A stretch of DNA of 64,000 nucleotides, from the NCBI GenBank assembly GCA_949825065.1, contig OX463847.1, positions 34,357,789 to 34,421,788 on the forward strand, given 5' to 3'. Positions 22,395 through 33,118 of this stretch are shown here, piece by piece. The first letter of the stretch is position 1. Every line of letters starts with the position of its first letter. Under the pieces are notes generated by a model. The model saw nothing but the letters and a program-made list of their open reading frames with translations. It was not told the origin of the DNA and made no database searches. Source of the stretch: Odontocerum albicorne (Eukaryota > Arthropoda > Insecta > Trichoptera > Odontoceridae). Position numbers and translations under genes: made by a program.

Positions 22395-22590
22395 ATTATA
22401 TTGTATTGCATTACACTTTCGTTGTAAACAATAGACTATTGGGTGTATTACCATCTGGTAGTCTCTTCCAACTAACCGGAAATATGTTAAAGCAGCCATG
22501 AGGGAAAACCTTTAAAAATAAATTGGTTTCCAACGGGAACCAAGGATATCTTAGTAGTAAGTAAACATTCTTACAACTGGACCATCACAT
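22395..22590 (-). mobile_element. tRNA-derived SINE, head degraded
   Basis: Minus strand: body TTGGTTCCCGTTGGAAACCA, then the tail GGTTAGTTGGAAGAGACTAC and ACAACGAAAGTGTAATGC. The A-box end (towards 22590) is hard to recognise. Confidence 0.65.
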
Positions 22591-23497
22591 GAATATAAAT
22601 ATTACGGATTATGGATTATAAAATAGTCTTTAATTTATATTCATTAGGAGATTCAAGGACGACCTCTTTGAAATTTTTCTATGGTAAATTATAAACATGG
22701 ACTAATCTTTTATATCAAAGATCTTGAAATGAAATATTCGTGATTATCTCCAAAGTTTGTGAAACAAATATTCCAGAACTGTGAAATTCGTCCTGGAAGT
22801 TTTAGCCAAAGAGACTTTGATAACTAAAAATGGTAAAATAATTTAAATCACATTAAACGTTTACCAAATAATGACACTTAAAAATAATCTACATTTTCGT
22901 TTTAATTATTTCAAAAACAAATAAATAACACTTTTTCATGTTTGTTTTGTCGATAAGTTCAGACGCTCATATTCTTTAATACTTTTGGCATTTAAACCTT
23001 TGTATGAGTAATTAAGACTTATGGTTTTGAAAGGTAAGAAGTCTCGAGAGGTAATAATAAACCTCCTTACCTCACATGATACCTTTTCGAGTATACTTTG
23101 GTAACATTATTTTATGGAATTGAAATTTATAGAATCAAACATTGAAAATGAAAGATTGTTTTACCATGTACATATGTTATCTTGTTTACAAAACATATCC
23201 CTGATTCTAGGTATTTATTTAATTTAAATCCTAAGCGCTTTATTCTGCACAAATTGAAGTTTCCTCTATTGAGTTTCATTGCTCAGAAAAATACACTTAA
23301 ATTATAATTTAGATGAAACGCGATTATTGTATCACGTTCCAGTTTTGTTGAATTTCTGTACAAAATATTTCTTACTCTATTGTGAAAAACTTTTTTTTAA
23401 CTTTTTGATTTTACATTCCTTCGTATAACTATTGCGTTTTTTAAATATTATATTCCGAATTTCTTGAAAAAACGTACATATTCTAATTTATTGATTT
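22591..23497. other. No gene seen
   Basis: AT-rich sequence for about 900 bases; nothing supported. Confidence 0.4.
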
Positions 23498-23758
23498 AAC
23501 ACTTCATATTGTAAAACAATCTAGCTGGCGTATTGTCAGGTGGCAATCTCTTCCAGCCAACAAGACAAAAGTACATAAAAGGGTCGCATAAAAATATTCA
23601 AATGATTTTTCACCCTTACAAAATTTATCAACAATATACCTAGTAAAAATTAAGTGAGATATCATTAATCAAAGGAAGGTATTGTTAGAGAGGGAATAAA
23701 AATCAGGAGTTTTATTACTGACTTTAATTAAGAGTTTTTTTCTGATTTCGAAGTTCAT
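23498..23758 (-). mobile_element. LINE-B 3' end, copy 3
   Basis: Minus strand: CTTAATTAAAGTCAGTAATA, TTGATTAATGATATCTCACT, then the tail TTGGCTGGAAGAGATTGCCA, the ATTGCC-ACCT-GACAAT hairpin, GCCAGC and an ATATGAAGTGTTAAAT end. Shorter and more diverged than copies 1 and 2. Confidence 0.75.
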
Positions 23759-23761
23759 TGT

Positions 23762-23965
23762 GTTTTTTTCAATAATATCATTAAAATATTAAGGTACTGA
23801 CAAGGCGATTTTTTTTTCAATAATATCATCAAATATTATATTAAGGTGCTGAATAGGCGTAGCGATAATTTTTAAATAATATAATTAAAATATAAAGGTA
23901 CTGACGAGCCGAAGCGATAATTTTTCGATAATATCATTTATATATTAAGGTACTTACTGACTAAG
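23762..23965. repeat. ~55-60 bp tandem repeat, 4 units
   Basis: Each unit holds TTTTTCAATAATATCATTAA, AATATTAAGGTACTGACAAG and GCGATAA. The units differ by several substitutions and small indels. Confidence 0.75.
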
Positions 23966-24429
23966 CGAAGAAGTCCGAAATATGTGAAAAAAACATATTT
24001 TTTTTGGTTGTCTTAAAGGAATGCTTTAAAGTAATAGTTTTGTCTATGTTAATAAACATATAATTAGCCTAGTCGCGACATATTAATAAAAATATGTGTA
24101 TAAAACGTAACTGAATATGTTTATGGAAAACAATCAATAAAACATCTGCCACGTTTTGAATTAACGCAGATGTGGTCTGAGCACAAACAAAGAAATACGT
24201 AAAATACGTTTATTAAAACTTATAAAACGGCAATGAAAATGAAACATTTTAATTAAAATTATGCTATCAGCATTAATTAATTGACAGGCATTCGCCAACT
24301 GGCTGTTTTAAGGAAGTTTGCAAAAAAATTTCAAATACGTTTTATAAATATACGACAAAATTGACTCAAACGTTTTTTTAAAGAAAATTCAATAAAACTT
24401 GAGTAATAAAAGTTTGACAATTAAAATAA
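23966..24429. other. No gene seen
   Basis: AT-rich sequence without a supported feature. Confidence 0.4.
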
Positions 24430-24459
24430 CTCCGTTTCGATAGTAGATTCTCCTCAAGA

Positions 24460-24716
24460 TTAATAATATTACAAAATAAATTAATAATATTACAAAATAA
24501 ATTAATAATATTACAAAATAAATTAATAATATTACAAAATAAATTAATAATATTACAAAATAAATAAATAATATTGCAAAATAAATTAATAATATTACAA
24601 AATAAATTAATAATATTACAAAATAAATTAATAATATTACAAAATAAATTAATAATATTACAAAATAAATAAATAATATTGCAAAATAAATTAATAATAT
24701 TACAAAATAAATATTA
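24460..24716. repeat. 20-bp tandem repeat, about 12-13 units
   Basis: The unit AATTAATAATATTACAAAAT repeats with only three visible variants (AAATAA, ATTGC). The minus-strand ORF of VILLIYF repeats arises from its near-multiple-of-3 period and is not a protein. Confidence 0.95.
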
Positions 24717-24785
24717 AGTAAAATGTAAGAATAGGTAGCTGCGGCCAATAGATTAGGTATTTCCCAATATTTGCTTTGTTTAGAT

Positions 24786-25092
24786 CAAGAGTTCCCAAAC
24801 TTTTTTCGGCCACCGACCCCTTTACCAAAAACTTTTAAAACCGTCGACCCCCTCTAGTCATCTCACAAGTTTGGTATGTAAAGTGTTTTTATCAAAAAAG
24901 TGTTTTTTTATCATTTTACTTCTTAATTAGGTACCTATTGGATCAGATATTTTGAAGTAACAAACAATTAGCAGTAGTAAGGGAATCTATTTTTGCTGTC
25001 GTCGACCCCCAATTTTTTTTATTAAACTATCGATCCCTAGAAAAATCAAATCGACCCGAGGGGGTCGATATAGACCACTTTGGGAACTCTTG
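24786..25092. mobile_element. Non-autonomous hAT element, 307 bp
   Basis: The ends are inverted: CAAGAGTTCCCAAA on the left and TTTGGGAACTCTTG on the right, 14 bp perfect. The element is flanked by 8-bp duplications (GTTTAGAT left, ATTTAGAT right, one mismatch), the size expected for hAT. Sub-terminal GACCCC and GACCCGAGGGGGTC stretches also mirror each other. It encodes no transposase. It inserted into element X. Confidence 0.85.
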
Positions 25093-25165
25093 ATTTAGAT
25101 AAACATATTCGTTAAGAAAACCGCAGCAAGGGAAGACAAACTACGTAGAAACGTTTGTAGATCTT

Positions 25166-25457
25166 CCCATATGTAAAATATTCAGGTTTAGGCATAGTAT
25201 AGTGTACGTGTATTACGTTCATATATGTTGATAAGATATTCCAAAAAGGAGTATCTTCAAGTACTTCTTAAAGTTGCACAGGTCACCCATACATCTAGCA
25301 CTTATAGCCAGACTACTCCACGCTACAGGACCAACAATGACAAAACGAAATATGTCATGAAAATTTCAAAGAGCAAAATTGAGTTTGATACAATATAACA
25401 GAGAAACAGCCGAGCTAACTTCAACGAATACAAAATATATTCTTTACGAGTATGTTT
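25166..25457. other. No gene seen
   Basis: Nothing supported. A TACGAGTA motif is at about 25446. Confidence 0.4.
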
Positions 25458-25643
25458 AAGTCATTAACATTGTGGAAGTATAAAGACTTGTAATTTGTTT
25501 TATCAAACACTGTTTAACCTTTTAGTAACGGTATGTCCCTACCGGTTTCGAGGATTTCACCTCATCAAAAGGTGAGGTGAAAGCCTTGAAACTGGTACCG
25601 TTACAAAAAATGGAATAAACAGTGTTTGATAAAACAAATTACG
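25458..25643. mobile_element. Penelope-like 3' end, short palindrome
   Basis: TTGTAATTTGTTTTATCAAA on the left and TTTGATAAAACAAATTACGA on the right frame two inverted copies of the ~75-base 3' end, meeting at CACCTCATCAAAAGGTGAGG. The left flank CATTAACATTGTGGAAGTAT is the shared Penelope-like border. Confidence 0.8.
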
Positions 25644-26127
25644 AATACAAAATATTTGTGTACGTTTCATTCTCACCTTATCACATATATCTCAACTAGT
25701 CGAATTCGTAAAACCGTCAAAATACTCACAAATCGTCTATAATTATCTAGCCGTCCCCTAACTTTTCGTCGAAAATGTTCATGTGATTTTCTTATAACAG
25801 GCGCCTATAACGATTCAACAAATATTTCCTTCTGATTTTCCCAGTTAGCTTTGCCATCGTATTCAAGCTCTTAAGACTCTAAAACAGCTACTGATTCAAA
25901 TAAAACTCGCACTATCGTTGACGTGCTACAAAAAACCGATTAAAAACATAACATCTAATTTCAGTGATATAACGTGTTTTTCTAAGTAATCCATCAATCA
26001 TCTTTTTCACAATCTCCTTTTACTACTGACGAAAAATGACATTTTTAATTTTGCATATGTACACACTAGTAAATAAAACTACCACCTTGATTCAGTTTAG
26101 CCTTATTAACTATTGTGCTAATATATT
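25644..26127. other. No gene seen
   Basis: AT-rich sequence without a supported feature. Confidence 0.4.
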
Positions 26128-26305
26128 AAATGTTCGTTGTATACAGCACAAACTGACAGGTTCATTGCCATTTGGCAGTCTCTTCCAACAAACCAGAAAT
26201 GCATAAAAAGATCTTAAGCAAAACCAGACCGGAATTCAATTTAAAAACATCTGAGTTTCGATGAGAATCGAATGCACAACTTCCGGATTGAAAGAAATGG
26301 TCTTT
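26128..26305 (-). mobile_element. tRNA-derived SINE
   Basis: Minus strand: B-box GCATTCGATTCTCATCG, body GAATTCCGGTCTGGTTTTGC, tail TTGTTGGAAGAGACTGCCAA and GTATACAACGAAC. The A-box end is lost in degraded sequence. Confidence 0.7.
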
Positions 26306-26992
26306 GTTGACGTCTATATGGTATTGATTATCATTCTTAATATCATTTACAAAATATTAATTATCTACGAGATCAAGAAATAACCTACAACGAAATTCCA
26401 TAAAAACCAAGCATCAAAATATAACAATCAAAAGTAAAATAAAAAGGTTTTCCAATGATTATGAACATCTGTCACAAATTATATAATTTCAAATCAACCG
26501 GTAATTTCGAACACGCCATAGCCTTGAGGTCATCAACAGCCACTATAGTGCCTTATTATGAAAAAGCGACAAATAAATTTGGTGGACTTTTTAATTATGT
26601 CGTGTCTCAAAAAGATAATTGATTATTCATTTAATATATCTTTGAAAGGAAGTAATCATTTTAATATTTTTGTGTGGCTGTTAAGAAATTGGATTTTTTT
26701 TGTTTGGCATAAAAATTACAAAAATCTAATCAAACAAAGTTCAATTTAGTCAATGTAGTAAAAAATGGTGTACCATAGATACTGAAGACTCGCCGCCACC
26801 TCGTACGAGTATATCGTCGAAAATTTTCACCGAAGTTCTGATCACAGACTTGCGTTACGCTTCCACAGTTATTTATTGCCTTTTGGCTTTTCTAGCTCAC
26901 TGCTCATTTTTCACATTGTCTTATACTGTCATGATCTTAGAGTCTAATACAATCTACCAGATAATATAAGATTTGAATTCAAAAACATTAAA
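26306..26992. other. No gene seen
   Basis: AT-rich sequence; one TACGAGTA motif near 26809 lies next to a GC-richer patch. Confidence 0.4.
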
Positions 26993-27180
26993 CGGTAATA
27001 AGTTTATTGATAGGAATATGGTATGTAAATAGACACGTATATCCTGAAATAACACCTACATATTAAGTGAATAGAAAAGAAAATACATTTCAGAGATGAG
27101 TTATCAAACGGTCTGAGCTCATCTCAAATATCCTAGCAATCAATATGCACTCCCAGCAACAGAAAAGTAAGCTCTTCCGC
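26993..27180 (-). mobile_element. LINE 3' UTR family C, diverged copy
   Basis: It matches the copies at 30250-30480 and 42375-42560: GTTTATTGATAGGAATATGG, TATGTA, ATAACACCT and CAAACGGTCTGAGCTCATCT. The last element is close to CAAAAGGTCTGGGCTCATCT in the other copies. Confidence 0.65.
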
Positions 27181-27329
27181 GAGGACATCACAATTTTTTT
27201 TCTATCCCCATCCTTTATACATGTAAATTATAATACATAAAAAATTAATTATAATAAATAGAGTTGACGCATTTATAAAATTCATAAGCATATACAAAAA
27301 ATATTTTATTATAACGCATATATACACAC

Positions 27330-27395
27330 ACACACATGACCAACGGCGGCTGGTCTTGGGGTGCGTTGGTGCGCTGAGCCGGAGAATTAATTCGT
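27330..27395. other. Short GC-rich patch
   Basis: GACCAACGGCGGCTGGTCTT and GCGTTGGTGCGCTGAGCCGG stand out in AT-rich DNA. No gene is recognised. The GGTGCGCTGAG part also occurs at 14494-14504. Confidence 0.35.
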
Positions 27396-27544
27396 AATAA
27401 TCAAATTATATATTCGCAAACATGACTTCCAAAAATGTTAAATATTTGTATAGATTAAATATGTATAAGAATACTTACAAATAATACTATTTTTATTTAA
27501 GTGAAAATTAAAAAATGTTTAAAGTAAAAAAAAATCAAATATTC

Positions 27545-27765
27545 CTTTCAAATTGACCGGCCAAGTTTACCAATTCATACTGGAACGATCTCGAATATAC
27601 GCCGGACGGAAACGCAAATTCATACTACGAGTATATAGGGCAGACAGAGACATACGAGTACAGTGTGAGACTATTTCTCTATATTGCGAATTGTTTCTCC
27701 GGTTCGGCGCCCCAGCGCACCTCGAGAACAGTCGTCGCTGTACATGACCCCAGATTTACTGCCAG
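27545..27765. other. GC-richer block with two TACGAGTA motifs
   Basis: The block is less AT-rich than its flanks and contains CGCCGGACGG, TTCGGCGCCCCAGCGCACCT and CCCAGATTTACTGCCAG. A 64-codon + ORF covers it but has no recognisable domain or splice edges. It could be a promoter or a transposon piece. Confidence 0.3.
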
Positions 27766-28229
27766 CGAAAAAAGATAAAACTAAAAAGAAAATTGAGTTG
27801 TCAATTCCCACAAACGGCTGCAGATTGGATTTATTAAACTAGTGAATTTTGTGGGTGTAAATCAGCCGTCTCAGAACAGGCAATTAACCTTAGTGACGCA
27901 ACCTGTTTTTCCTTGGTTTTCCAAACTCCCCTTTTTCTCCTGGCTATGGATCAACTCGTCAAATTTGTATTTGATTTTTTATTCTTCATTTATTGTATTT
28001 ATATATTGCATAGTTATTTTCTCTTCATTGGTATTTCTCAACGGGGCATACATTTTCTCCTCCTCCTCTCACACCGTCTCTCAGAACGAATAATGTTCTC
28101 TGACAGAGCGATCGTACACTCAAAGAAAATGTTATTGCTTTGATGAAAGAGATGTCCCCCTTTAAATACGCTTTTGAAACTCACGTGGCTAGTGAGATAT
28201 TGGAAGGTTCTGAGAGTAGTTTCCTTAAT

Positions 28230-28345
28230 ATTGTAAATCCCCCACAATCCCTCAAAATTGTGTTAAAAAATTGTATGGTTGGCTGGAAGAGATTACTATT
28301 AAATAACTTACCCGTCATTTTGTACACTGTACAATAAAGCTTTTG
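28230..28345 (+). mobile_element. LINE 3' end, LINE-B-like tail
   Basis: The frame NPPQSLKIVLKNC resembles the usual SL..FK..LK end of CR1/Jockey-type proteins. It is followed by GGTTGGCTGGAAGAGATTAC and a GTACAATAAAG end, a relative of the LINE-B tail with a degraded hairpin. Confidence 0.5.
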
Positions 28346-28485
28346 AAAAAATGAAAAGACCGTGCATAACAGAGTTAAGATGTGAGAGGAGGATTAATGA
28401 ATTAAGACTATGAAAACAGCAATTATGCAAAAGTAAGACAACTATGTTTGAGCATCCACAACCGAAACTACGCTGTATTTCAAAA

Positions 28486-28583
28486 AAGGACTAACTGACG
28501 TATCATTGAAAACCCGTGTAACTTCTTCAATCAAAAGGACTAACTGACGTATCATTGAAAACCCGTGTAACTTCTTCAATCAA
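28486..28583. repeat. 49-bp tandem duplication, 2 units
   Basis: GGACTAACTGACGTATCATT through CTTCTTCAATCAAAA is repeated perfectly once. Confidence 0.95.
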
Positions 28584-28857
28584 AAACTCCAATATTTACA
28601 GCGTAATAAATATACATATATCCTCAGCAATTCTACAACTCGATAAAAATTCTTTAAATTCATCAGAAAATGTGGATATTACGTCAATAAATCATAACAT
28701 ATTTCAATTACAAAATTACTGAAATTCTTCTTAAACAGTGACGTATCTAAATTGTGTGGTTATATTGAGTTTAAAATTCCCATAAAAATATTTTACATTT
28801 TAAACTAAATAATAAAAAAGTAAATGATACTCGTTAAAAACTTAGTTTTAAAATGTT

Positions 28858-28953
28858 ATTTATAGTTAAGGCATTAACATTGTGGAGGTTTAAAGATTTG
28901 TTTTATCAAACAAAGTGGAATAAACAGTGTTTGATGAAACAAATTACAATAGT
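28858..28953 (+). mobile_element. Penelope-like 3' end, minimal palindrome
   Basis: The flank TAGTTAAGGCATTAACATTG is followed by TTGTTTTATCAAAC, which joins directly to AAAGTGGAATAAACAGTGTT and TTGATGAAACAAATTACAAT. Only the outer ends of the inverted arms remain. Confidence 0.7.
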
Positions 28954-29069
28954 TTTAAAATATTGGGTTACCCGGTAAGCAATTTAAAATTTATAGGTCA
29001 AATTCAATCGCTTAATTACATTAAATGCTCATGGACGGTGGTTTTCAATATTATCAGTATCTCAACAAG

Positions 29070-29175
29070 GTTTCGTGTTGTAGCACGCTAAGTATTCTCG
29101 ATCAAAGCCTTGATTTGGTTGCCATCACTGATAATTGGCCTTTCAGAGTGGACACCATCTTCAAGTGGAGAGCGT
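29070..29175 (-). pseudogene. Mariner-like transposase N-terminal fragment
   Basis: Minus strand: SGRPIISDGNQI-like reading, from CTCTGAAAGGCCAATTATCA then GATGGCAACCAAATCAAGGC and TTTGATCGAGAA. The SGRPI.TD..QIK.LIE pattern is the linker and second helix-turn-helix of mariner transposases. Related fragments are at 33018 and 47540. Confidence 0.6.
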
Positions 29176-30021
29176 AACCATTACGGATTTTTTAAACCAT
29201 ATTTGGCACACGATCGCTTACTGCATTATTGTCATATATGTCGTTTTTTTAGCCTGTTCTGCAGTAAAAACCATCAAGCACTTTGTAATAAAAAGCGTCA
29301 AGCCTTATTTCCTATCGCTACTCGGTGTTCGATTCTCATATAACGTATTCATCATCTGAGAAAATACTCCCTAAACACACCAAATCAGGTATCTTTAAAT
29401 AAAGAGAGATAAATTATAATATAAGTTTAGCCACTGGATAAAAGCCAGACAAAATTTTATCCGGCTCTTAAATTTAAAAGGCGGACTAATTGGGTTGTCA
29501 GGATGTTTTACAAGGAACATAAACACATCGGATTCGATCCGCCGAGAGTCGTAACTCACACCATTTACAGTGACAACCATTTGCCGAAAATAAGGTATGC
29601 CTTAATTGTGCCTATTGTAAACGATAGTCAGAGAAAAACTACCATTGTTAACATTTCAATATTTTATAAATATATTTTTTATGATTTCAATTTTGTGATA
29701 ATAATCTAACGCGTCGATTTTAACTGGACAGGATCAGACGACAAAAAGGTTAACGATGTTTAAAAAACTAAAGAAATGTGAGTCGAGTCAAACTGATTAA
29801 AAAAAATTAAGAATATTGAATCAAAAAGGTACTTAAGCACAAAATATATTCGAGTACGATTAAAAATCATAATTTATAATATTAACGCTATAATACTTAA
29901 ATATATAAATATATTATATACGTTCAAAATTTAAACATAATAAAACATATATCATATTTCGAAATCATAACCATTTCATTTATTATTCCTTCTTTATCGA
30001 TAAAATTAAATATATTATATT
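29176..30021. other. No gene seen
   Basis: Overlapping short ORFs (29110-29709) have AT-biased codons and no recognisable domain; I leave them uncalled. Confidence 0.4.
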
Positions 30022-30205
30022 GTGCTTTCGCTGAATATATCACAACACAGTGGGTTTTTTGCTATGTGGCAATCTCTATTAACCAATCAAACCTTAAGTG
30101 AAAACTTGACTCGTACACTTTTTTTGAATATTGTGCACTAACGGGAAACGAACTCGCAGCATCCGTATAGGAAGACAGATATATAACCAACTAGATAATA
30201 GAGAT
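30022..30205 (-). mobile_element. tRNA-derived SINE, old copy
   Basis: Minus strand: CTAGTTGGTTATATATCTGT head, B-box GAGTTCGTTTCCCG, body CAAGTTTTCACTTAAGG, tail TTGGTTAATAGAGATTGCCA with the CATAGC hairpin centre. Confidence 0.7.
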
Positions 30206-30249
30206 ATTATTGACTTTCACATTTTTTTTTTGTCGATATTGTATTATGT

Positions 30250-30480
30250 GGAATATAAATAAATAAATATTAGGTTTATTGACAGCAACATAGTATGTAC
30301 AAGATCACACCTGAATAACACTTCTAAAACAACATAAATTGCAGACAATACATCAAACACAGAAGCTATCAAAAGGTCTGGGCTCATCTAAATAGCATCC
30401 CCTCGGCCAAAATACACCCCACCAATATAGGGCGAACCCAGCCACGGGGACACCAGATGTTTTTCAGCCCACACCCTATC
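30250..30480 (-). mobile_element. LINE 3' UTR family C, best copy
   Basis: Minus strand: GGGTGTGGGCTGAAAAACAT, CCCCGTGGCTGGGTTCGCCC, GAGGGGATGC, GATGAGCCCAGACC, then TACATACTATGTTGCTGTCA, ATAAACCTA and a (TATT)n A-rich end. The layout is that of a LINE 3' UTR with poly-A-like tail. No ORF is kept. Confidence 0.75.
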
Positions 30481-30617
30481 ATATTATGTCATATATTCAT
30501 TGTAACAAAAGTCATTTTATCCTTGATTCGTTTTGACTTATCCTCGAGCCTCCAAGGGAACACATAAAAATAAGACGAAATTCTCCTTCCAATTGGTTTA
30601 AATATCCCCTTCTTCAA

Positions 30618-30812
30618 TACTATACACTTTCGTTGTATACACTACTGCCTGGTGTGCTTATTGCCGTATGGTGATCTCTTCCAATCAACCAAAAATGCGT
30701 TAAATAGACCTTAAGTAAAAAGCAATATCTAACCCTGCATTTAAAAAAAATGGGAATCGAACACATAACACCCTGGTAAACAGACGCCATACCAACTAAT
30801 GGAGGGAATAGA
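30618..30812 (-). mobile_element. tRNA-derived SINE, near full length
   Basis: Minus strand: TTAGTTGGTATGGCGTCTGT head, B-box GTGTTCGATTCCC, body TTTACTTAAGGTCTATTTAA, tail TTGGTTGGAAGAGATCACCA, then GTATACAACGAAAGTGTATA. Confidence 0.8.
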
Positions 30813-30892
30813 GGTTATGTAAACAGTACTCTTAACTAGTCAATTGAGAATTTGAAAGAATTAAAAAAACTGATGAAAATGAATCCCGTAAA

Positions 30893-31072
30893 TATTGTAT
30901 AAAACACCTGTCTTTCGATACGGAGTTTAAGGGTTCCGTTCCCGTTGATTTTCATTTATCATACAATAAAAAATCGTACCAATCTAGTTTTCACTTCAGG
31001 CCTCATTGATAACTTTTCGGATAATTGTAGCGTATCGCTACATGTCAAGGTAGTACTGTATCCTTTCGAAAA
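30893..31072 (+). mobile_element. tRNA-derived SINE, 5' edge trimmed
   Basis: AACACCTGTCTTTCGATACG, B-box region GGGTTCCGTTCCCG, body CCAATCTAGTTTTCACTTCA and GGCCTCATTGATAACTTTTC. The tail hairpin is replaced by GTAGCGTATCGCTAC, itself a small palindrome. Confidence 0.7.
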
Positions 31073-31129
31073 ATGCATGTAATAAATGCACTATATACGA
31101 GTATTACGATAGCCAAATTGTTTACATTT

Positions 31130-31365
31130 AATTGCATTCATAACAGAAATAAAACGTTTCATAACAGAAATAATTTTTTTTTTAAATTTATATTAAGTCA
31201 TATATTTCTGAGAAATTTTGATTACATTGATAATGATGATTTCATATCCACATTAGAGATGCAAATTTTTAAAAAGGTCGGACGAGAGACAATATTTTTT
31301 TCGACTTCGTAAATCGAACCTTTAAGTTATAGCCATACGAGTGTAAACACCAATCGCTGTTAATT
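31130..31365 (+). repeat. Repeat family I, copy 1
   Basis: CATAACAGAAATAA, ATATTAAGTCATAT, GATAATGAT, TTAGAGATG, GAGACAATATT and TCGACTTCGTAAATC-AACCT recur in the same order at 31835-32085. It is a ~240-bp duplicate on the same strand; class unknown. Confidence 0.6.
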
Positions 31366-31616
31366 ATATATGTAGGTTTTATTATTTTTTGACATTTAGT
31401 ACTTTACCATAATTCTCGTGTAATTAGAAACAAAAAGATTATTTAAAAACGACTGAAGAATCCTTGGAATTGACTTGTAAAAAACTGTTGGTTTGCAATG
31501 AAATACTGGAAATTGTGAAAAAAATAGTGAAATACTATACTGCCTTATCAAATGTGTAAAAGGGACTAGAAATGACTAACATAAAATAGCCTCCATTGAT
31601 TTAGAGCAGTGGTTGG
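31366..31616. other. No gene seen
   Basis: AT-rich sequence between two copies of repeat I; nothing supported. Confidence 0.35.
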
Positions 31617-31680
31617 CAAACTTTTTTTGCAATGTACCACCTTATAAAAATTAGACAAAAGATGATGTGTGTGATCCGTT
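31617..31680 (+). mobile_element. hAT-like left end
   Basis: CAGTGGTTGGCAAACTTTTT followed by GCAATGTACCACC resembles the common hAT terminus CAGxGGTTxxCAAAC. I do not find the matching right end or target duplication. Confidence 0.4.
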
Positions 31681-31834
31681 GGGATACAAAGGATTCAGTC
31701 GTCACCAAATCTATGAGTAAATCAAGAAAACACTCATTGAATTCCGGTTCAATTTATTACTCATTTGAAATAATGATGGGATCCTTTAAAAAAATGTATA
31801 ATGAATAACGATTACCAGTTAGCGCATATTCATT

Positions 31835-32085
31835 TGCATTCATAACGGAAATAACACCTAAATTTAATTTTTGGAATCCATATTAAGTCATATTTTTCTT
31901 AGAAAACGTTTGATCACAATGATAATGATTTATGTATTTGCATTTTAATCCTCTTTGCCTTATCCGCCATTAAAGATGTGAAAATGTTGAAGAGCGTGAC
32001 CTGGAGACAATATTTTCTTCGACTTTGTGAATCAAACCTTTGAGTTAAAAACCGCTCGAGTTAACACATCACTCACTGTTAATTC
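31835..32085 (+). repeat. Repeat family I, copy 2
   Basis: Second copy of the block at 31130-31365, diverged by perhaps a quarter and with a ~50-base insertion near 31930-31975. Confidence 0.6.
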
Positions 32086-33017
32086 AAAGTATACACGTAT
32101 TGGCGATTAAGTCACACTAGGGAAGGCAATAATAACTTAGTTGACGAACTTTTAGCCAGACTGAAATCCTTGATAGTACCAAGTTCCATCACAACTCATA
32201 CCCGGAACACCCAGGTGGAAGGGCAGTGGAGGAAATGAATCTAAATATTAGTTTCACATATTTTACAGACTTGTTTCCGTGCTAAGTTAACTTGAATGAT
32301 GATTGACGTTTCGAAGGCGTAGTATCCTTCATATTCAGGGCGAAATAATAAAAAACACTACCGAATCCTATTTTAAACTATTGGAAAACTTCGATCATAT
32401 CAAATCTAAATATTTATAAACATTCTTAATAATAAAAATTGTAATAGTAATAAATTAAATTATCTTTAATATTTAATTATTTTCCAAGAAAATTTAGTAA
32501 TCTAGAATAAATGATCTGGGGCCTACTCACTTTTATCACCGTTTTCCTTGTAACAATAAAGATTTATTGGTCATTGATATATTAAATCTTAACTCTTATA
32601 ACTTGCGAATTCTATAGAAACTAGATCAGGGTTTTGAAAAAGAAAGTTTTCTTATTTTCACATAAGTTGAACACAGTTCGTATACACTTTTCAAATACAA
32701 ACTTAATAAACGATTACTTTACATTATGTATTTTTCATTGATAACTACATTCCAAACTTGCTGAATGTATATTATTGTGAAAGTTAATAGTGAAGTACGT
32801 TTTTTGAGATATAGCTAACCGAAATTGCTTGAGAGGTTTTTCCCGTCATTTTGAGAATGGAACAAATTAATTTGTGTTTCTGGCGCTTGCTGTTTTTTTT
32901 ATTATTATAAAGAAACAAAATCAACTTGAACTAAAACGATGATATTTACAGTGTAAAGTGCGATTCAGTAAGCAATCAAAGGTGTCATATGATTTTTTTT
33001 AAATCGGTAAAGGTTAT
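32086..33017. other. No gene seen
   Basis: AT-rich sequence for about 900 bases with no supported feature. Confidence 0.4.
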
Positions 33018-33118
33018 ATGACAATGTCCACTCTGGAAGGCCAATTGCAACTGATGACAGCCAAATCAAAACTTTGACCGAGAATAACCAGCGTTTTACA
33101 GCACGAGAGATAACGACG
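33018..33118 (+). pseudogene. Mariner-like transposase N-terminal fragment
   Basis: The frame reads HSGRPIATDDSQIKTLTENN then QRFTAREIT, the mariner-type linker and helix-turn-helix. It is cut off by a SINE that starts at 33119. Confidence 0.7.

Larger units (their letters stand above)
24430..25165. repeat. Dispersed element X, copy 1 (interrupted by hAT)
   Basis: Landmarks AGATTCTCCTCAAG, ATTA-ATATTACAAAATAA, AGCTGCGG and AACATATT-GTTAAGAAAAC with CGCAG...AACTAC occur here and, in the same order, at 36330-36640. This copy has an expanded 20-bp array inside it and a hAT element at 24786-25092. Class unknown. Confidence 0.6.

Noticed and set aside
24389..24748. 119-codon hydrophobic minus-strand ORF (VILLIYF repeats), membrane-protein-like
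   Set aside because: It is the translation of a 20-bp AT tandem array; the hydrophobicity follows from AT-rich codons.
25560..25600. Rho-independent-type terminator hairpin (CACCTCATC/GGTGAGGTG)
   Set aside because: It is the centre of a Penelope-like palindrome in a eukaryotic sequence.
27842..28143. Overlapping + ORFs with hydrophobic stretches
   Set aside because: AT-driven codons, no domain, overlapping frames; probably chance next to a LINE tail.
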